Shown piece by piece: positions 47,354 through 62,300 of a DNA stretch of 64,000 nt. The stretch comes from Dirofilaria immitis (taxonomy: Eukaryota > Nematoda > Chromadorea > Rhabditida > Onchocercidae): NCBI GenBank assembly GCA_024305405.1, contig JAKNDB010000068.1:1978501-2042500 (forward strand), read 5' to 3'. Position 1 is the stretch's first letter; every line of letters begins with the position of its first letter. A model generated the notes under the pieces. The model was not told where the DNA came from and searched no databases. It worked only from the letters and a program-made list of their open reading frames with translations. The position numbers and the translations under genes were made by a program.

Positions 47354-49584
47354 GATTTCATTTCAATGTTCAAATATGATCTTCAATATATTTGTAAACA
47401 TTGTTACTTATGTAGATAGGTACGTGTTTTTGTCTCTCAATTCGAGAAAAATACCTAGAAAATAGTTATGTAGCACTGTAAAAATTCGAGAACTTCTTCT
47501 AAAAGAAAATCGCTAAAAAATTTCATTTTATTCGCGTGTTTTTACTGAGTGGATGCTACGAATATGAAGTAATTTGTTTGAGAAAAATCAAAATAAAATT
47601 TTCAGATTCTCTACAATGCTACATAAGAGTTTTTTCCTTGGTTTAAATGCGTTCTCGAATATTATATTTTTGATAAATGATATCCGGCGATCTTTACAAA
47701 TGGCTTGTAAATGATCCATTTATCAGTAAAAATTTGTTTTTCTTATCAAAATCAATTCAAGTCCATTTTTATCACGAAAAATCATGTATATCGAGTGTAA
47801 TATTTCGTTTGATTAACTAAGGCGGTGATACGTTTGATCTCAATTTAGATTAAATGTGAATGGTAATTATTTTAATCTTCGTAGTATAAGTCATAATAAT
47901 TTATTGCTTTTATTGCTTTGTTACATCTTTCTGTTGTAATTTTGGATTTCAATATCGTACTTGAGTTATTTATAAGAAAAATATGATTATTCAGTTGAAT
48001 TATACATAATCATATATTTGTAATATAAAATTGAGTACTGTATGAAAATTGGATTTTTAAAAAATATGAAGTTGAATACTATATAAAAATTTGAATGCTT
48101 ATTGGATTTTAAAATTCAGTGAACATTTGTTTTGGAGAAAAACATCTTTTTCGCGCAACTGTATCATAAATTTAAAGCATGATATCAGTCATCATCTGAT
48201 TTTAGATATAAATGATTAGCGAATAATAATATATGAAAGATTTGATTTAGATTTTGTTAAACATTGTTAATTTATCTGACCATAATTTGTTTCAAGCTTT
48301 TCGCTCTCTAGACAAAAATCAAGATCTAATGTATTTTTAAATCTTGAGTTAGCGTATTTGTTCCATAAATAATTGCTTTAAATTGCTAAGCTATTATTCA
48401 TATGCTGAGCTGTGAATATGGTTTTAAGTTTGTAAACAGTGAAATTATAAATTTGTTCATATCTTTTATATGAACATTGTTCCCTTCAATCGGTGGGAAC
48501 TTTTTACCGTTCCGCAACAGTTGAACGATGCAAAGAATAGTGTCCGGTGTGAAGGATTAAAACGAATAACGATTCGTGTGGAATTGTTGTACGTTTATGG
48601 TGAAATGTAGTAGTGAATAATACGGAATGGATTGCGAATTGTGATACTATTCCTATCACAATTATATTTGCCACAATCTATAGGTACGTTATAGGAAAAT
48701 GTTCAAAATTTTTGATATAATGAAAGCCATAGAATATCTCGTATAATTTTGAACATAGAAAGTTCCATTCTTTCTGACTTCCTCATTTCACCGTACATCT
48801 GAAGCTCTCAAATTTATTTGTTACCATAGGAAGTTAGGAAATTTAGAAAATTGTAAATTTACGATTCAGTCTTTTAAAAAAAAAAAAAAGAAAATAATCG
48901 ATGGTTGTTAACAACGAAACTTAAAGCAATATGCTACAGATTCATAGATTCTTAGGATTACAAATTCTTACGATTTAAAATTCGTAAATTCGTAAGATTT
49001 AAAATTAACCAATATTTATCTAGATTTAGAAATTAATAATTTTCATATAGATGCCAATTTATCAATATATCTCTATATTCATTTGATTCTTCTATTTTTT
49101 CAGATTTAAATTTCAGAATATTTTTGAAACGAAAATCCTAAAATTTCTATTTTACAATAGTAATTTTATTTGATAAAAATTTGCATATTTTCAATGAAAT
49201 GCATATAAATAAATTTATAGCAATTATAAAAGAAGCATAAATGAATAAAAGACTATTGCAGTTTGATCATTTATTGAGAGAGGGCATAATTGTCTCTCTG
49301 TATATCATTCGTATTCCTTACAAAAAGGCATTTGAATAATTCGACGTCAAAGGTTAATTAATTTATCATTGTACCATTTGTATTTTGATATTTGTCGAGA
49401 ACTGTTTCAATTTTTGATCATTTCAAGTTTTCATAAAATAATAAGCATAAATGTTTATTATAAATTTTTATGTTTTTTTTTTAAATTAATTTAAAAATGA
49501 AAATAATTCAAATTTCATTCATTTTAATATATAACTAAAGGTAAGAATTATTTTTTTGCTTAGCTGAATAAATTTACAGCTAAA
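47354..49584. other. Intergenic region upstream of the polyproline gene
   Basis: Mostly AT-rich. A block at 48480-48690 is more balanced in composition, shows conserved-looking sequence and ends in CTATAG/GTACGT, so it could be a 5' UTR exon or promoter of the polyproline gene. No coding exon found. Confidence 0.45.
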
Positions 49585-49815
49585 ATGGCTGATAAAAGTG
49601 CATTTGTGCCTATTGAAGCAACTGGTGGACTTGGTATACGACCTGCTGAGCTTGACATCGATATTGATGATGATTATTTTGGAGGTGGCAAGAAGCAAGA
49701 GCAGGTACCACCTCCACCTCCACCTCCTCCACCACCACCACCACCACCACCACCACTGCCACCGCCACCGCCATCTTCAAAACCTAAAAAAGCAAGTGCT
49801 CCCAAAAAGGTTTGA
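49585..49815 (+). CDS. Short acidic-polyproline-basic protein of unknown function
   Basis: Seventy-six codons start at ATG 49585, five bases after an AATTTACAG acceptor (likely trans-splice site). Residues 1-40 are acidic and hydrophobic (MADKSAFVPIEATGGLGIRP, then DIDIDDDYFGG). Residues 42-63 are almost all Pro, one Leu interrupting. The end is Lys-rich (SKPKKASAPKK). No family recognised. Polyproline of this kind can bind profilin, SH3 or WW domains. The last codons AAG/GTTTGA could instead be a splice donor leading to a further exon that I could not find. An AATAAA at 49978 supports a short transcript. An inverted repeat at 49841-49913 follows the stop. Confidence 0.6.
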   Translation: MADKSAFVPIEATGGLGIRPAELDIDIDDDYFGGGKKQEQVPPPPPPPPPPPPPPPPLPPPPPSSKPKKASAPKKV

Positions 49816-52150
49816 TAATTATTTAGAATTTGATAAATTTGATTACTAAATTTTTAAAAGAACGCATATTCTTCTCATATGCGGAGATGCGTATTTGTAA
49901 GAATTTAGTAATCTTTTAATCAAAATTATTCCCTAATCTATCTATTAGAAAAGCATCGATAGCGAAAGTACTCTCGAATAAATTAAGAACGTTCGAGAAA
50001 TCACCGGTTTTGAAATATTCTTATTTGCAAAGCCTCAAAAGAAGGCATTTATATACTCTTTACAAGTAGTATCCCATCGATCTGTGAAAAAGACAATTAA
50101 AATGGAAGATTATTCATTGAATTAGGTAATTACAAATGACGTGTATTTACAGAAAATCGTTTACAAGAAATCGAAAACATATCAGAAGACTTATGCCTAT
50201 AAACGATAAATTGTATACAAAAAAGATAATTATGCGCGAAAAAGTTTAATTAATGGATTGATAACTAACTTCTGATCTCGTAGCGGATAAGCTATTTCAA
50301 ACAAACAACTATTGCTACTATATTACTGCTAAAATATCTTAGAGAATAGAAATAGATATACTATAGGTATATCTATTTACCATAGATACTAGGCAACATT
50401 TTTAAACAGTTTTTCTATTTTAACATTCCTTTTAAAAAAATTACTCATAGATGAGCTAATAGAAATATGCTTTTTTCTTAAATTAACTACTGACTGAATC
50501 CAAGAAACTGAAACTTTTTCGAGATCGATCTCCAGAAAAATCATATTTAATCTGCAATGAGATTTTAAGTCTTCATTGTTAATCGCTAGAATTATTTAAT
50601 GTATCTTAAATACTAAGGCATTAGAATGTACCGCAACTACTTTCCTGAAGTTTTCATCTCTTTTTCATACATTTGTTATCGTATTCTACAGTTATGAAAT
50701 TTCCTTGAATTGAAAATGGAAAGTAGCAGCACTGGAAAATCATTCGTCATATTCTGGTATAAAGCTTACGGTTTTTATTTATGATAACATGAAGCAACAT
50801 TAGAATAATTTTCCAGCTGAAAATTTATCGACAGAATCCATTAAACTGCAAAGATTAAGTTATTACTTAGTTCAAACGATAGGAAGAGTTATTTAAGAAC
50901 TGAAAAAAACAATGATGCATCTTGGTCACAAGTGAAATAGAAGGACCTAGTTTTTAATATGGTTACTTCTCTATGAAATGATGTGGTGAGTAGAACCAAG
51001 GTCTCCTCTTTCATTCTGTATTAAAATGCAATTGAGAATTTTGAAATGTGAAATGATATTGTTCATTATAACACAAAATTCAAACACTAACTCATTATAT
51101 ATACATATTCTTTTGCGCACATTTTATAATGGCAACAAAAAATATTTTATATATCAATATATGTGCCACGTGAAGAATGTATTACAAGAAAAAAGGAACC
51201 ATGTATATCACATCCGACAAACGCCTAGACTTAAAATAATTACTTATAGAAAAATACCTGAAAAAAATAAAAAAACTACCAGTTGCAAAGATAACCATAT
51301 ATTACTAAAATAATACCAATTCGGATATACACGCATTTCCTTCGATTGAAAAAAAAATTCCTGAAATAATTTCTTTCCGATGAAAAGAAGGAAAAGGAAA
51401 TGTGAGAAATCGTAACTTATCGCAGGAAATATATATATATATATATAAGTTATATAATTGTATGAAAATAAGTGGCTAGATCAAAAGACAAAAAAAAATT
51501 AACAAGTGTGCTTACTTTAAAAAGAAAAATCACGCGGAACAGGTATTGAAGAAAAACAAAGACAATATATTATTTCTATTTTTGGAAAAAATAAAAACTG
51601 ACCAGCGAAGCAAAACCTTAAGTATTTCGCATAGAGGTTAAATAAGAGGACAAAGAATACGGATTACCAATGGGTGACTTAATGACCCTCTTGATAAGGA
51701 AATGGCCAAGTCCTCCAATAAAACCTGGTAAGAATTCATATAGTACAGAGAATCTGTGTACTTCTGTTCAATAAAATTGCTGTTGATGGACTTCCAAATT
51801 CAATAACGAAGTGTTACGTCGATGTGCAACAGATAAACACACACGATCAAAAATCAAATCAAAATTCGTACGAATGGTTCTTGAATTAAAAATAAATCAG
51901 CACTGTACGGTTTGATATACGGAAGTAAGAGTCTGAATTCACGGTCGAACTTACTATTTCAAATTCTATAAAAGTGCAAAATAAACAAATTTAAACCGAA
52001 TTTATCAAAAATCGCTTTACGAAGATCAATAATAAATACATCAAATAATTCTTAATGTGCTTCCAGAAAGCCCTCTAGTTTTTTTGTGCATCCCAAAATA
52101 GCGGACATTTGAAATAAAAATACAATGCCTGCATCAATCAGTGGATCAAA
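49816..52150. other. Gap between polyproline gene and PP1 gene
   Basis: AT-rich, with a palindrome AAATAGATATAC/GGTATATCTATTT near 50348-50376 and a TA microsatellite near 51429-51446. No exon supported. Confidence 0.5.
49841..49913. other. Inverted repeat just 3' of the polyproline ORF
   Basis: GATTACTAAATTTTTAAAAG...ACGCAT pairs with ATGCGTATTTGTAAGAATT...AGTAATC, about 27 pairs with four mismatches, around a CATATGCGGAG-like loop. If the ORF is complete this lies in the 3' UTR. Confidence 0.75.
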
Positions 52151-54467
<2,317 letters not shown>

Positions 54468-56356
54468 ATTGATGGTGTGATGGAAAAATGCTGATGTTTA
54501 ATGATGGACACAGCACACTAGATCTGAAATACATATGTATCGCAGTTTTGAAAACCGAATTTTAGTCTTATAACTTTAGTGTTTTTAATTTCAAAATTGT
54601 TTTCAAAATTTCAACAGAAGTATGCAATTCATTGGATTTCGTCTCTTATGTATCATAAATATTTCTGTTAAGTTTGTGGAGAACAGCATAACTTCGATCA
54701 CTATAAATGTGAAGATATAAATTGAATGGCAAAGTAGATTTCAATTCTATTTCCCGCATAAAATTTGATATGGATAGTTTCTTATGATTGCATGAAAATG
54801 AGCGTAAAAAACATAGATCGATATATTCACGAGAATTTCAAAAGGATTTAAAAGTACACATGTTGATCGACTAAATTCATAAACTCTAGCTAAAAAATGG
54901 AAGTAAAAGTACTTCAACTTACTTTAACTTCTGAGGTCAATAACTTTTAAACCACTACGACCGATTCGATAAAAAACAAATTAGGATTCACCTATTTTAA
55001 AAGCAGCCACCACAACACAGCGAGCAAAACCCGAAAAATAGAATCCTGCAAGAAAAAATAATACATATCTAAAATAGCATCATCACCTCAATAATTTTGC
55101 ATAACCTAAAAATTATTTGCTTCATCTGCATCTCTTTGCTAAAAATTACGAAGTTATTTGTTGCACAAATAATGGCACGAATATGAAATTATTCGTTGAT
55201 ATTACATCATTTAGAATTATTGAAAAAAATTCAACATATAATTAATGATCGATCAACCAATCGACAATTTGGATTTTAGAGATGATATGTGAAAAGTACT
55301 GGCAAGCTATGAAAGCTTATTAAATCAAATAATTTATCATGTATAAGATAAATCTGGGAAATAGAAAATTCATAACAGTTGGAAAGAATCTTATATTCTT
55401 AATATCTAGACAGCTCTCGTCCAAACTTGTTTGATATACATCACCGATGGAAAAATTCTATCTCCGTAACTCCGGGATTTCTCAGATTCGATATCTCATA
55501 TCAGCATACCCCGCCATCCTCCCGCCCCCTTCACCTAACGCATGAAAACAACATCAGGCCAGCACATGCGCCAGCCGCTACCGCAAGAACCATAGCAAGT
55601 TGCACTAGGCGCTGCAAATCAATGTTTCTGGCAAGCAGCCAATGTTAGTTGACGAACAGCTGCTGGTTAATGATTGATTGATCGGCCAGTGTTGTATCAG
55701 CTGATTGGAAGGAATAATGGCTCCAGGTGATCTTGTGATGGAAGCAAGCAGTTTGGGAAGGCCGCATCTTGCTTGAGTGACCTTTGTGCCGCTCAGTAAT
55801 TCATACTGCAAAGTAGCTAGTAAGCTTCATTATCAATGTTAAAGACCAAAAGTTAGGATTTTATTCAGTGAATCAATGGCGAATCAAGTAGTACGTTATT
55901 AAGATTTGGATTATGCTTAGCGAATCAGTGGATCAATTAGATCGTAATAGTTAGATCACATTTAGTGTGTCAGTAATTATGTAATATTCTGGTGAAAAGT
56001 GTTTCGTTGTACTCAAAAATCAAATTTATCTGGCTTATTGATTGATTACATTACAGGCCTGTCTATCTATAAGGTGGTATCTCATCCTAAATTTTGTTAC
56101 TTTTCGATGTGCATTATTGGTTAATTTATATTACAATTTTTCACAAGTGTATTATATATTAGTGGCGCTGATTTAGAATCGATTGTGATAAGCTTTGTTT
56201 GACAGCTGTTTTTAATGATTACTTCGGGTTTATATTACGAATCAAATTTCGACAGAGAAATTCGATTCGTAATAATATAAAGCAAAGGAATTTAGGAAGG
56301 AATTAAAGAGATTGTTAAAAGCAGTGTAAAGATCATGCATCAAATTATTTGATAAA
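54468..56356. promoter_or_regulatory. Divergent upstream region of PP1 and BCAS3 with a GC-richer block
   Basis: The two genes point away from each other. Positions 55430-55830 are strikingly less AT-rich than the rest of the window and include CCCCGCC and CCCGCCCCC runs and two CAGCTG E-boxes (GAACAGCTGCTGG and ATCAGCTGATT). The overlapping short open frames on both strands have no domain content. A promoter or enhancer is the simplest reading. Confidence 0.5.
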
Positions 56357-59300
56357 ATGTTGAAATTCATCGAAATTCTCATTATTCGAGGTACTCAGTT
56401 CAGCAAATATCATTACACACTTTGAAATCTGTTTTTGCCGTTCTTAGAACATCATAGCTATGGTACGCTGAATGACGTGACCAACGTGGAGACAATCCAG
56501 GTGAGGTGTATATGCATGATTCCCTTTTAATCTCGATTTTTGGAGCAGGTCCTTGAAATTTATTTTGCCAAATGGTACTAATAACGGCTTTTGCTGAAAA
56601 TTTTTAAATGAAATATATTTTATAATTAATTTTATAAAGTCGAATTTCTCAGCTATACAGATAACTTTTAAACTATTGAAAATTAGATCTTACCACTGTT
56701 CATGCTTGATTATCCTTTGCTAGGATATGATGTCGCTGTTGAAATTGCAAGAAGAATTAGGAATTGATAATTCCCTTATTTTAGATTTAACATTACTAGG
56801 TATATATATATTGTATGTGCGAATTTACTGTGTAATGTAAAATGTAAGCTAAAATTGTTCGCCTATTGTGTTTATGAGCTCTTAAAAGAGCTCCATTTCA
56901 TTCTCACACGTTAACAAAAGCGCTATTTCTCATAGTCACAAAACTGTACCAGGATCCTCCACCTATGTGGAAGGAGGAGGAGGGTCCTAAATACCAAAGC
57001 CATTATAAAGGATGTTCTCCAATGAGGTCGATTGAATGGGCATATCGGGCAAATATTTGGTCTCCCTTTTCCTTTAAGTTATTCTATTGTCATTAAAATT
57101 GTCTTATTGATATTCAATTTTGTATTGTTGATATTCTAATCGCTGCGTCCGTTGGTGTGCTATTAAATTTATCATAGTAAAGGTTTAATTATCTACGTTT
57201 GAGGTGCTATTATTGAAAAGCAGAAAGAAAACCTTCAATCTTTGTCATGGTTAAAGAAGACCGGAGACAGGTGTGACTTGTGCTGAAATTGCTACTTTTG
57301 CATTACACAGTATTTTACTCAACATATGGATAGTTTAGTAGCTATGCGACTATTAAAAAAGTGTTACCTATTTAATTAAAGTTAGTAGTGATTCAGCTAA
57401 ATTAGTTCGTCCTTGTTTCCATATATACAGCTTCTTCAGGGATCTGCTCCTTTTAATTTTAAATTTGCGAAATTGATGCTAAACATTTTCCATAAAGTTA
57501 TTAATCGTGATTTTCACTGATTTTTAAGATGAGTCACTGATTTAACTTATTAAGAAGTTTTTATAATCACTACCTTTATCTTTGTTGATCTTTTTGTTAG
57601 TCTTGTTTTCCTTATATTTCGAGGTCTTGCGCCGGGCTAGCAGCCAAATAATAAACAAATGCCATCATTAATTTAATACATATTGTAGATGTCCTCATCC
57701 ACATCAACACCAATACCACGTACATCGCGCAAACAGCCTTGCCGATATCTCAAGGAACAACAGGTTTGCATCATTCTTATTCATGATAATACATTTGGAT
57801 ACTTTTGTATTGGCATTTATATCTCTATTTTCTGTATTTTTTCATCTTAAATGCTACTTAACAAATTATTATAAGTAGGTGAATATATGAGAAGGAAGTA
57901 TTTCTAACAAAGAAAACGAAATAATTTAGAGAATTCATTAATAATGTTTAAATGATATGAAGCAGTTTGAACTTTAATCAATGAAAGTCTACTTCCATTA
58001 CTAATTGCTTCCTTTAACTCTTTTTTAAAAGCAGGAAAATGACGAGGTTTTTATTTCTAACTTTTATAATTGTTTATTTTCCAGGTACAACCACAACCGC
58101 GTTATGAGTGTAGTCAGGATCAATGCGAAAAGGATAATGCCAAGTCAACACGTCCAATGTTGCCTCCTGCACTTGTAAAACCTGTTGTGCCATATACCTT
58201 TCCATGTTCTAGATCTCAAGAGGAGCCTTTTTACATCAGCCAAGAGGACAATGCGTAAAACCACAATGCGTCCCGTAGGTTATTGTAATTTTCAGAACCG
58301 AATTCTTAAATTGCAAATTATTTTGTGTAAAAAAGAAAAAAATATCGAATATTGAGAGACTGTTTCAAAATTGAAGAAGATCAGGATCAGTTAAAATTTT
58401 AATATTCTATGCCAAATTTTTTTTTAAAAATGGAATATTATTTCTACCTACGATATTAATTAATGATGCTTTGTACACATTTTAGAGAAGCATCGTTGAT
58501 GAGTTCTGTGGCTGAACTTGTACATGATATTATTCCACAATCAACAAATCCGCAAACTGTTCCAGAACGAATTGAATGGGTCAATATCCAAAAGTGTTCA
58601 AATGGTCTGTTATTTGTATATTTGGCTTCGTTGATCTTATGAACTGTGGTTTTTTTTTTTAATATTATAGGATATGAAATTGTTTATACTCATTTTTTAT
58701 AAATAATAGTATGAATAGAAATAATGCTTCATTTTTATAAATAGTATAATAAGTAGAAATAATATTTCAGTAAATGATCGAAAACGCGTGGTAGATGTGG
58801 TAGTTATTGGTCTCGTTAGGGGATATCAAATTTGGGCACGCATGGTTAGTGTCATTTTTAACATATTAATAATGTTTGGCTATATTTATATCATCGGCAG
58901 CCTTATTAATCATTTGCTAACGAAAAATTTGGCAGTTGGAATCATAAACTGCTTTTAGTATATCCGTGTGATTGCTTCAGTGAGCTCTCAAAGATTTTCC
59001 CCACTGAATTTTCATGAAATAGGTGGAACATTAAAACAATTTAGGAAGGGATAAAGAAAGACAATATGATTCTGTCTTAAAGGTGAAATGAATATTTGGA
59101 AAATAGAAATCTCAAAAGACATGTGAAATCAAATTTTTATATCAAGTTTTTAGGAAAATGGTGACTGTAGAGAGATATTATCGGAACGACAAGGTCCACT
59201 TCGAACGGGTCTTTTATTGTCGACGGATTGTGAACCAAGTTTTGGCATTCATAATGACAGGTAGCTATTTTTCCATCATCCCATTTTTGTATTAGTGTAA

Positions 59301-62300
59301 GCAAGTCATGAGTCGAAAGAAAATCTCAAAAGAAAAAATGAAATTTCAGGTTCAAAGGACTGCGTCCATTATTCGCACTGGTTGATGAGAACGTACAGAT
59401 TCCAGAGCGGCAATGCTGCACAGTATCTTTTGTTTCACTTCTGAATGCTCAGTTTGTGCACAAGATTAATTTCGCAGATTCTGTGCAGACTCTCGCAGCT
59501 TCCACCAAGTAATTTTTACATTTTACTCTTAGAATCTTGTTTGAACTTCATTACTCATTATTTAAGAATGGTAACTTTTACAATATCATAAACTACATCG
59601 TCTAGCAAACTAAGGATAATGCACCATTCACTTTCATATTTTGATCTGAACTACTTCTCTAAGGAATGAATTCCAGTTTATGATGCATTGCGTATTAGCA
59701 AGATCCTTTTAGGATATTCGTTGCATCATTTGCTGATCATATTGTGATTCTTGACATGATGTCATTGCGGGAACAGCGTACTATATGCAATACTCAGATA
59801 TATGAAGGCGTTGCCACTCCGTTCGATATTTCAGATATCTTCTTAGCTTTCGCTAATTCGGAAGTTCGTCTAAAAACCTTCCAAATTTTTTTGACTCTCA
59901 ACTTTTCTTATTTAATGAAGAACGAACATGATTTTCTTCTAATAACATTAAAAATATTTATATACAAAAAATATTTACTTCATTTTATATTACAAATGAT
60001 CTATTCACAACTGCAGGTGATAACAAAATATTATGATAGAAAGTCACTTTTTATGCAGTTAAAATATGTCGTATGCGTTTAGTCATGTTTTAAAATTATA
60101 TGTATTACTGTTTCAGTTACAACAAGAATATCAGAGCTGTGGTGGAATGGGTGGTGAAGATATATTTCAAGATTCGTCTAGTTATAGTGTAGTAAGTGTA
60201 GCAAGGGTAAGTTAATGATACTAAAACATATTTCTATTTCGTTAGTTAATAAAGACTTATTCATTAATATAGATTGTAACATAAAATCTCTATGATGTTT
60301 AGTATTCTTCAACAAAATGCTAAAAATTATTGTGGTTTATAAAGCTGAATAAAATAATCAACATGTAGTCAGTAATGAAAGATTGAAATCGTAAGAATTA
60401 ATAAAAATTTCATTCTTCGAAAGAATACTAAGTTTTTTTTTATAACATATTCTTAGATGATTCCATCCCCAGTAGTCACTTTCTCTATCTTAGAAACTGC
60501 ATATTTAAATTTTGATCAAGAATTTATCATCCAGTCAATCAAATTTTCAATACCACTTTTACAGAACTTCACCAAAACACTGACTTCATTTGGTAGTTCA
60601 GTCGTTTCAACATTGTCCACATCTCAGCATTCCAAAGAATTACTAAGTTCAGTGGCTCAACCTGGAATTATAACTGTAGTAGATGTAAATAAATTTCCTG
60701 TCGATAATGTTATCAGTGTAAGTTTTTAAGATAGAAACACCTGTTATGAAAATCGTTGAAGTCTCAATGAATTTTCGTTAATTCGTCGCTGAATATATGG
60801 GAAATTTTTATAGAATGCGGAATATGCGGATGCAGTTGTAGCACATTTCGTTGCTCATACGGAACCAATCGGTTTCATAGCTTTTGGAAATGGCGGACAA
60901 TTGCTGGTAACTTCAGGTAACTGATCTCATTCTTTCCATTTTTGTTTATATGTTTGTAATTGCTGACTGCTTGATGATTGACTTGTAGGACAATCTTCAA
61001 CTTATTTTCACGTGTTTCTCATTCATCCTCATCCTGGATCTTCATTACTTGGTGCCGTCCGTCATCTCTACAGATTATATCGTGGAACTACTCCTGCTAA
61101 GGTTTGAATGTTTCCGAAAAAAATGAAGCACGACAAAATAATAGATTTCGCATGATCTTGTAAAATCATGTAAAAGTAAGCCATATCTCTAGTTACAGTA
61201 CAAAAGGACGAAATATCTCCTCCTCTTTTTCAGTTATTTTTCCTTGAGAGAGATTTCTTAAATCTAAATGATTAACAAATGGATAAAATAGTTGTTAAAA
61301 TCAGTAATGTCTTATAACCTCTAATTTTCCATATGTATGCACTATTTGTAGCAGTTAAGGACTTGCAATTAAAAGAGGAATTGCTAGCGTCTATGGATTG
61401 GAACCACTACTTTATACTGTATTATTGCTACAGTTATGTCTGAGCGTCTATGAATATTTTTCTACTGATAGTTGAACTAAAAATGGAGCTTCATATAACT
61501 GTTGTTTGTTATTTGCAGAATAATCCAAAAAATTATTATTTTTAATAATTTTAGTTTTTATTGTTTTACGTTTAGGTAGTTAGCTGTAGTTTTTCTGTTG
61601 ACAATCGTTGGTTAGCAATAGCCACAAATCATGGCACTACCCATATCTTTGGTATATGTCCATATGGTGGTCAGGTGACTGTTCGCACTCATGGCGGAGA
61701 AATTGTTAATAAAGAATCAAGGTATTAAATTTGATCGGTACTGCTAATTTTTAAATCAAATAGCAATGCTTTGTCTCTGTGTTCAGTGAGATAAAGAGGT
61801 ATTATTTATATCTATCTTTAGAGCAAGCATTGCTGAAGAAATGGAAATCATGAATTTTATAATTATTTTTATGACTTATGCTATTTGTAATATACTTTTC
61901 GCAGCAAAATATGCATTTATAAATTTATAGATATCACCGTTCTGCTGGTTTACCGGAAATGGATTATATTCATGTAAAAAAGCATCAGAAACGCGAGGTC
62001 CTCAGTTTAGTGGCGCTCAAGTTTGTAGGTAAGTCTATAATACGAGTTTTTTAACTTATTATTTAAATTATATATTCCATTTGAACGAGATCATTTTTTA
62101 GAAAATAATAATGACTCCGTTTAAACACAGGGAGCATCCTGGTATTTCTCGATGTAACATTGCACGTTCAGTAAGTAATCCACGTATTGGACCTTATCCA
62201 AATCCAATAGGAATGGAAGCACATGTGAGAATCAAGGTTTGTATTGCTTCTATTTTCTATTTTTCTCATAGCGATTGTATTTTAATTCTTGGCAGTCTAT

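Noticed and set aside
55427..55811. Short GC-rich open frames on both strands between PP1 and BCAS3
   Set aside because: No domain, no conserved peptide and both strands are equally open; a regulatory block fits better.
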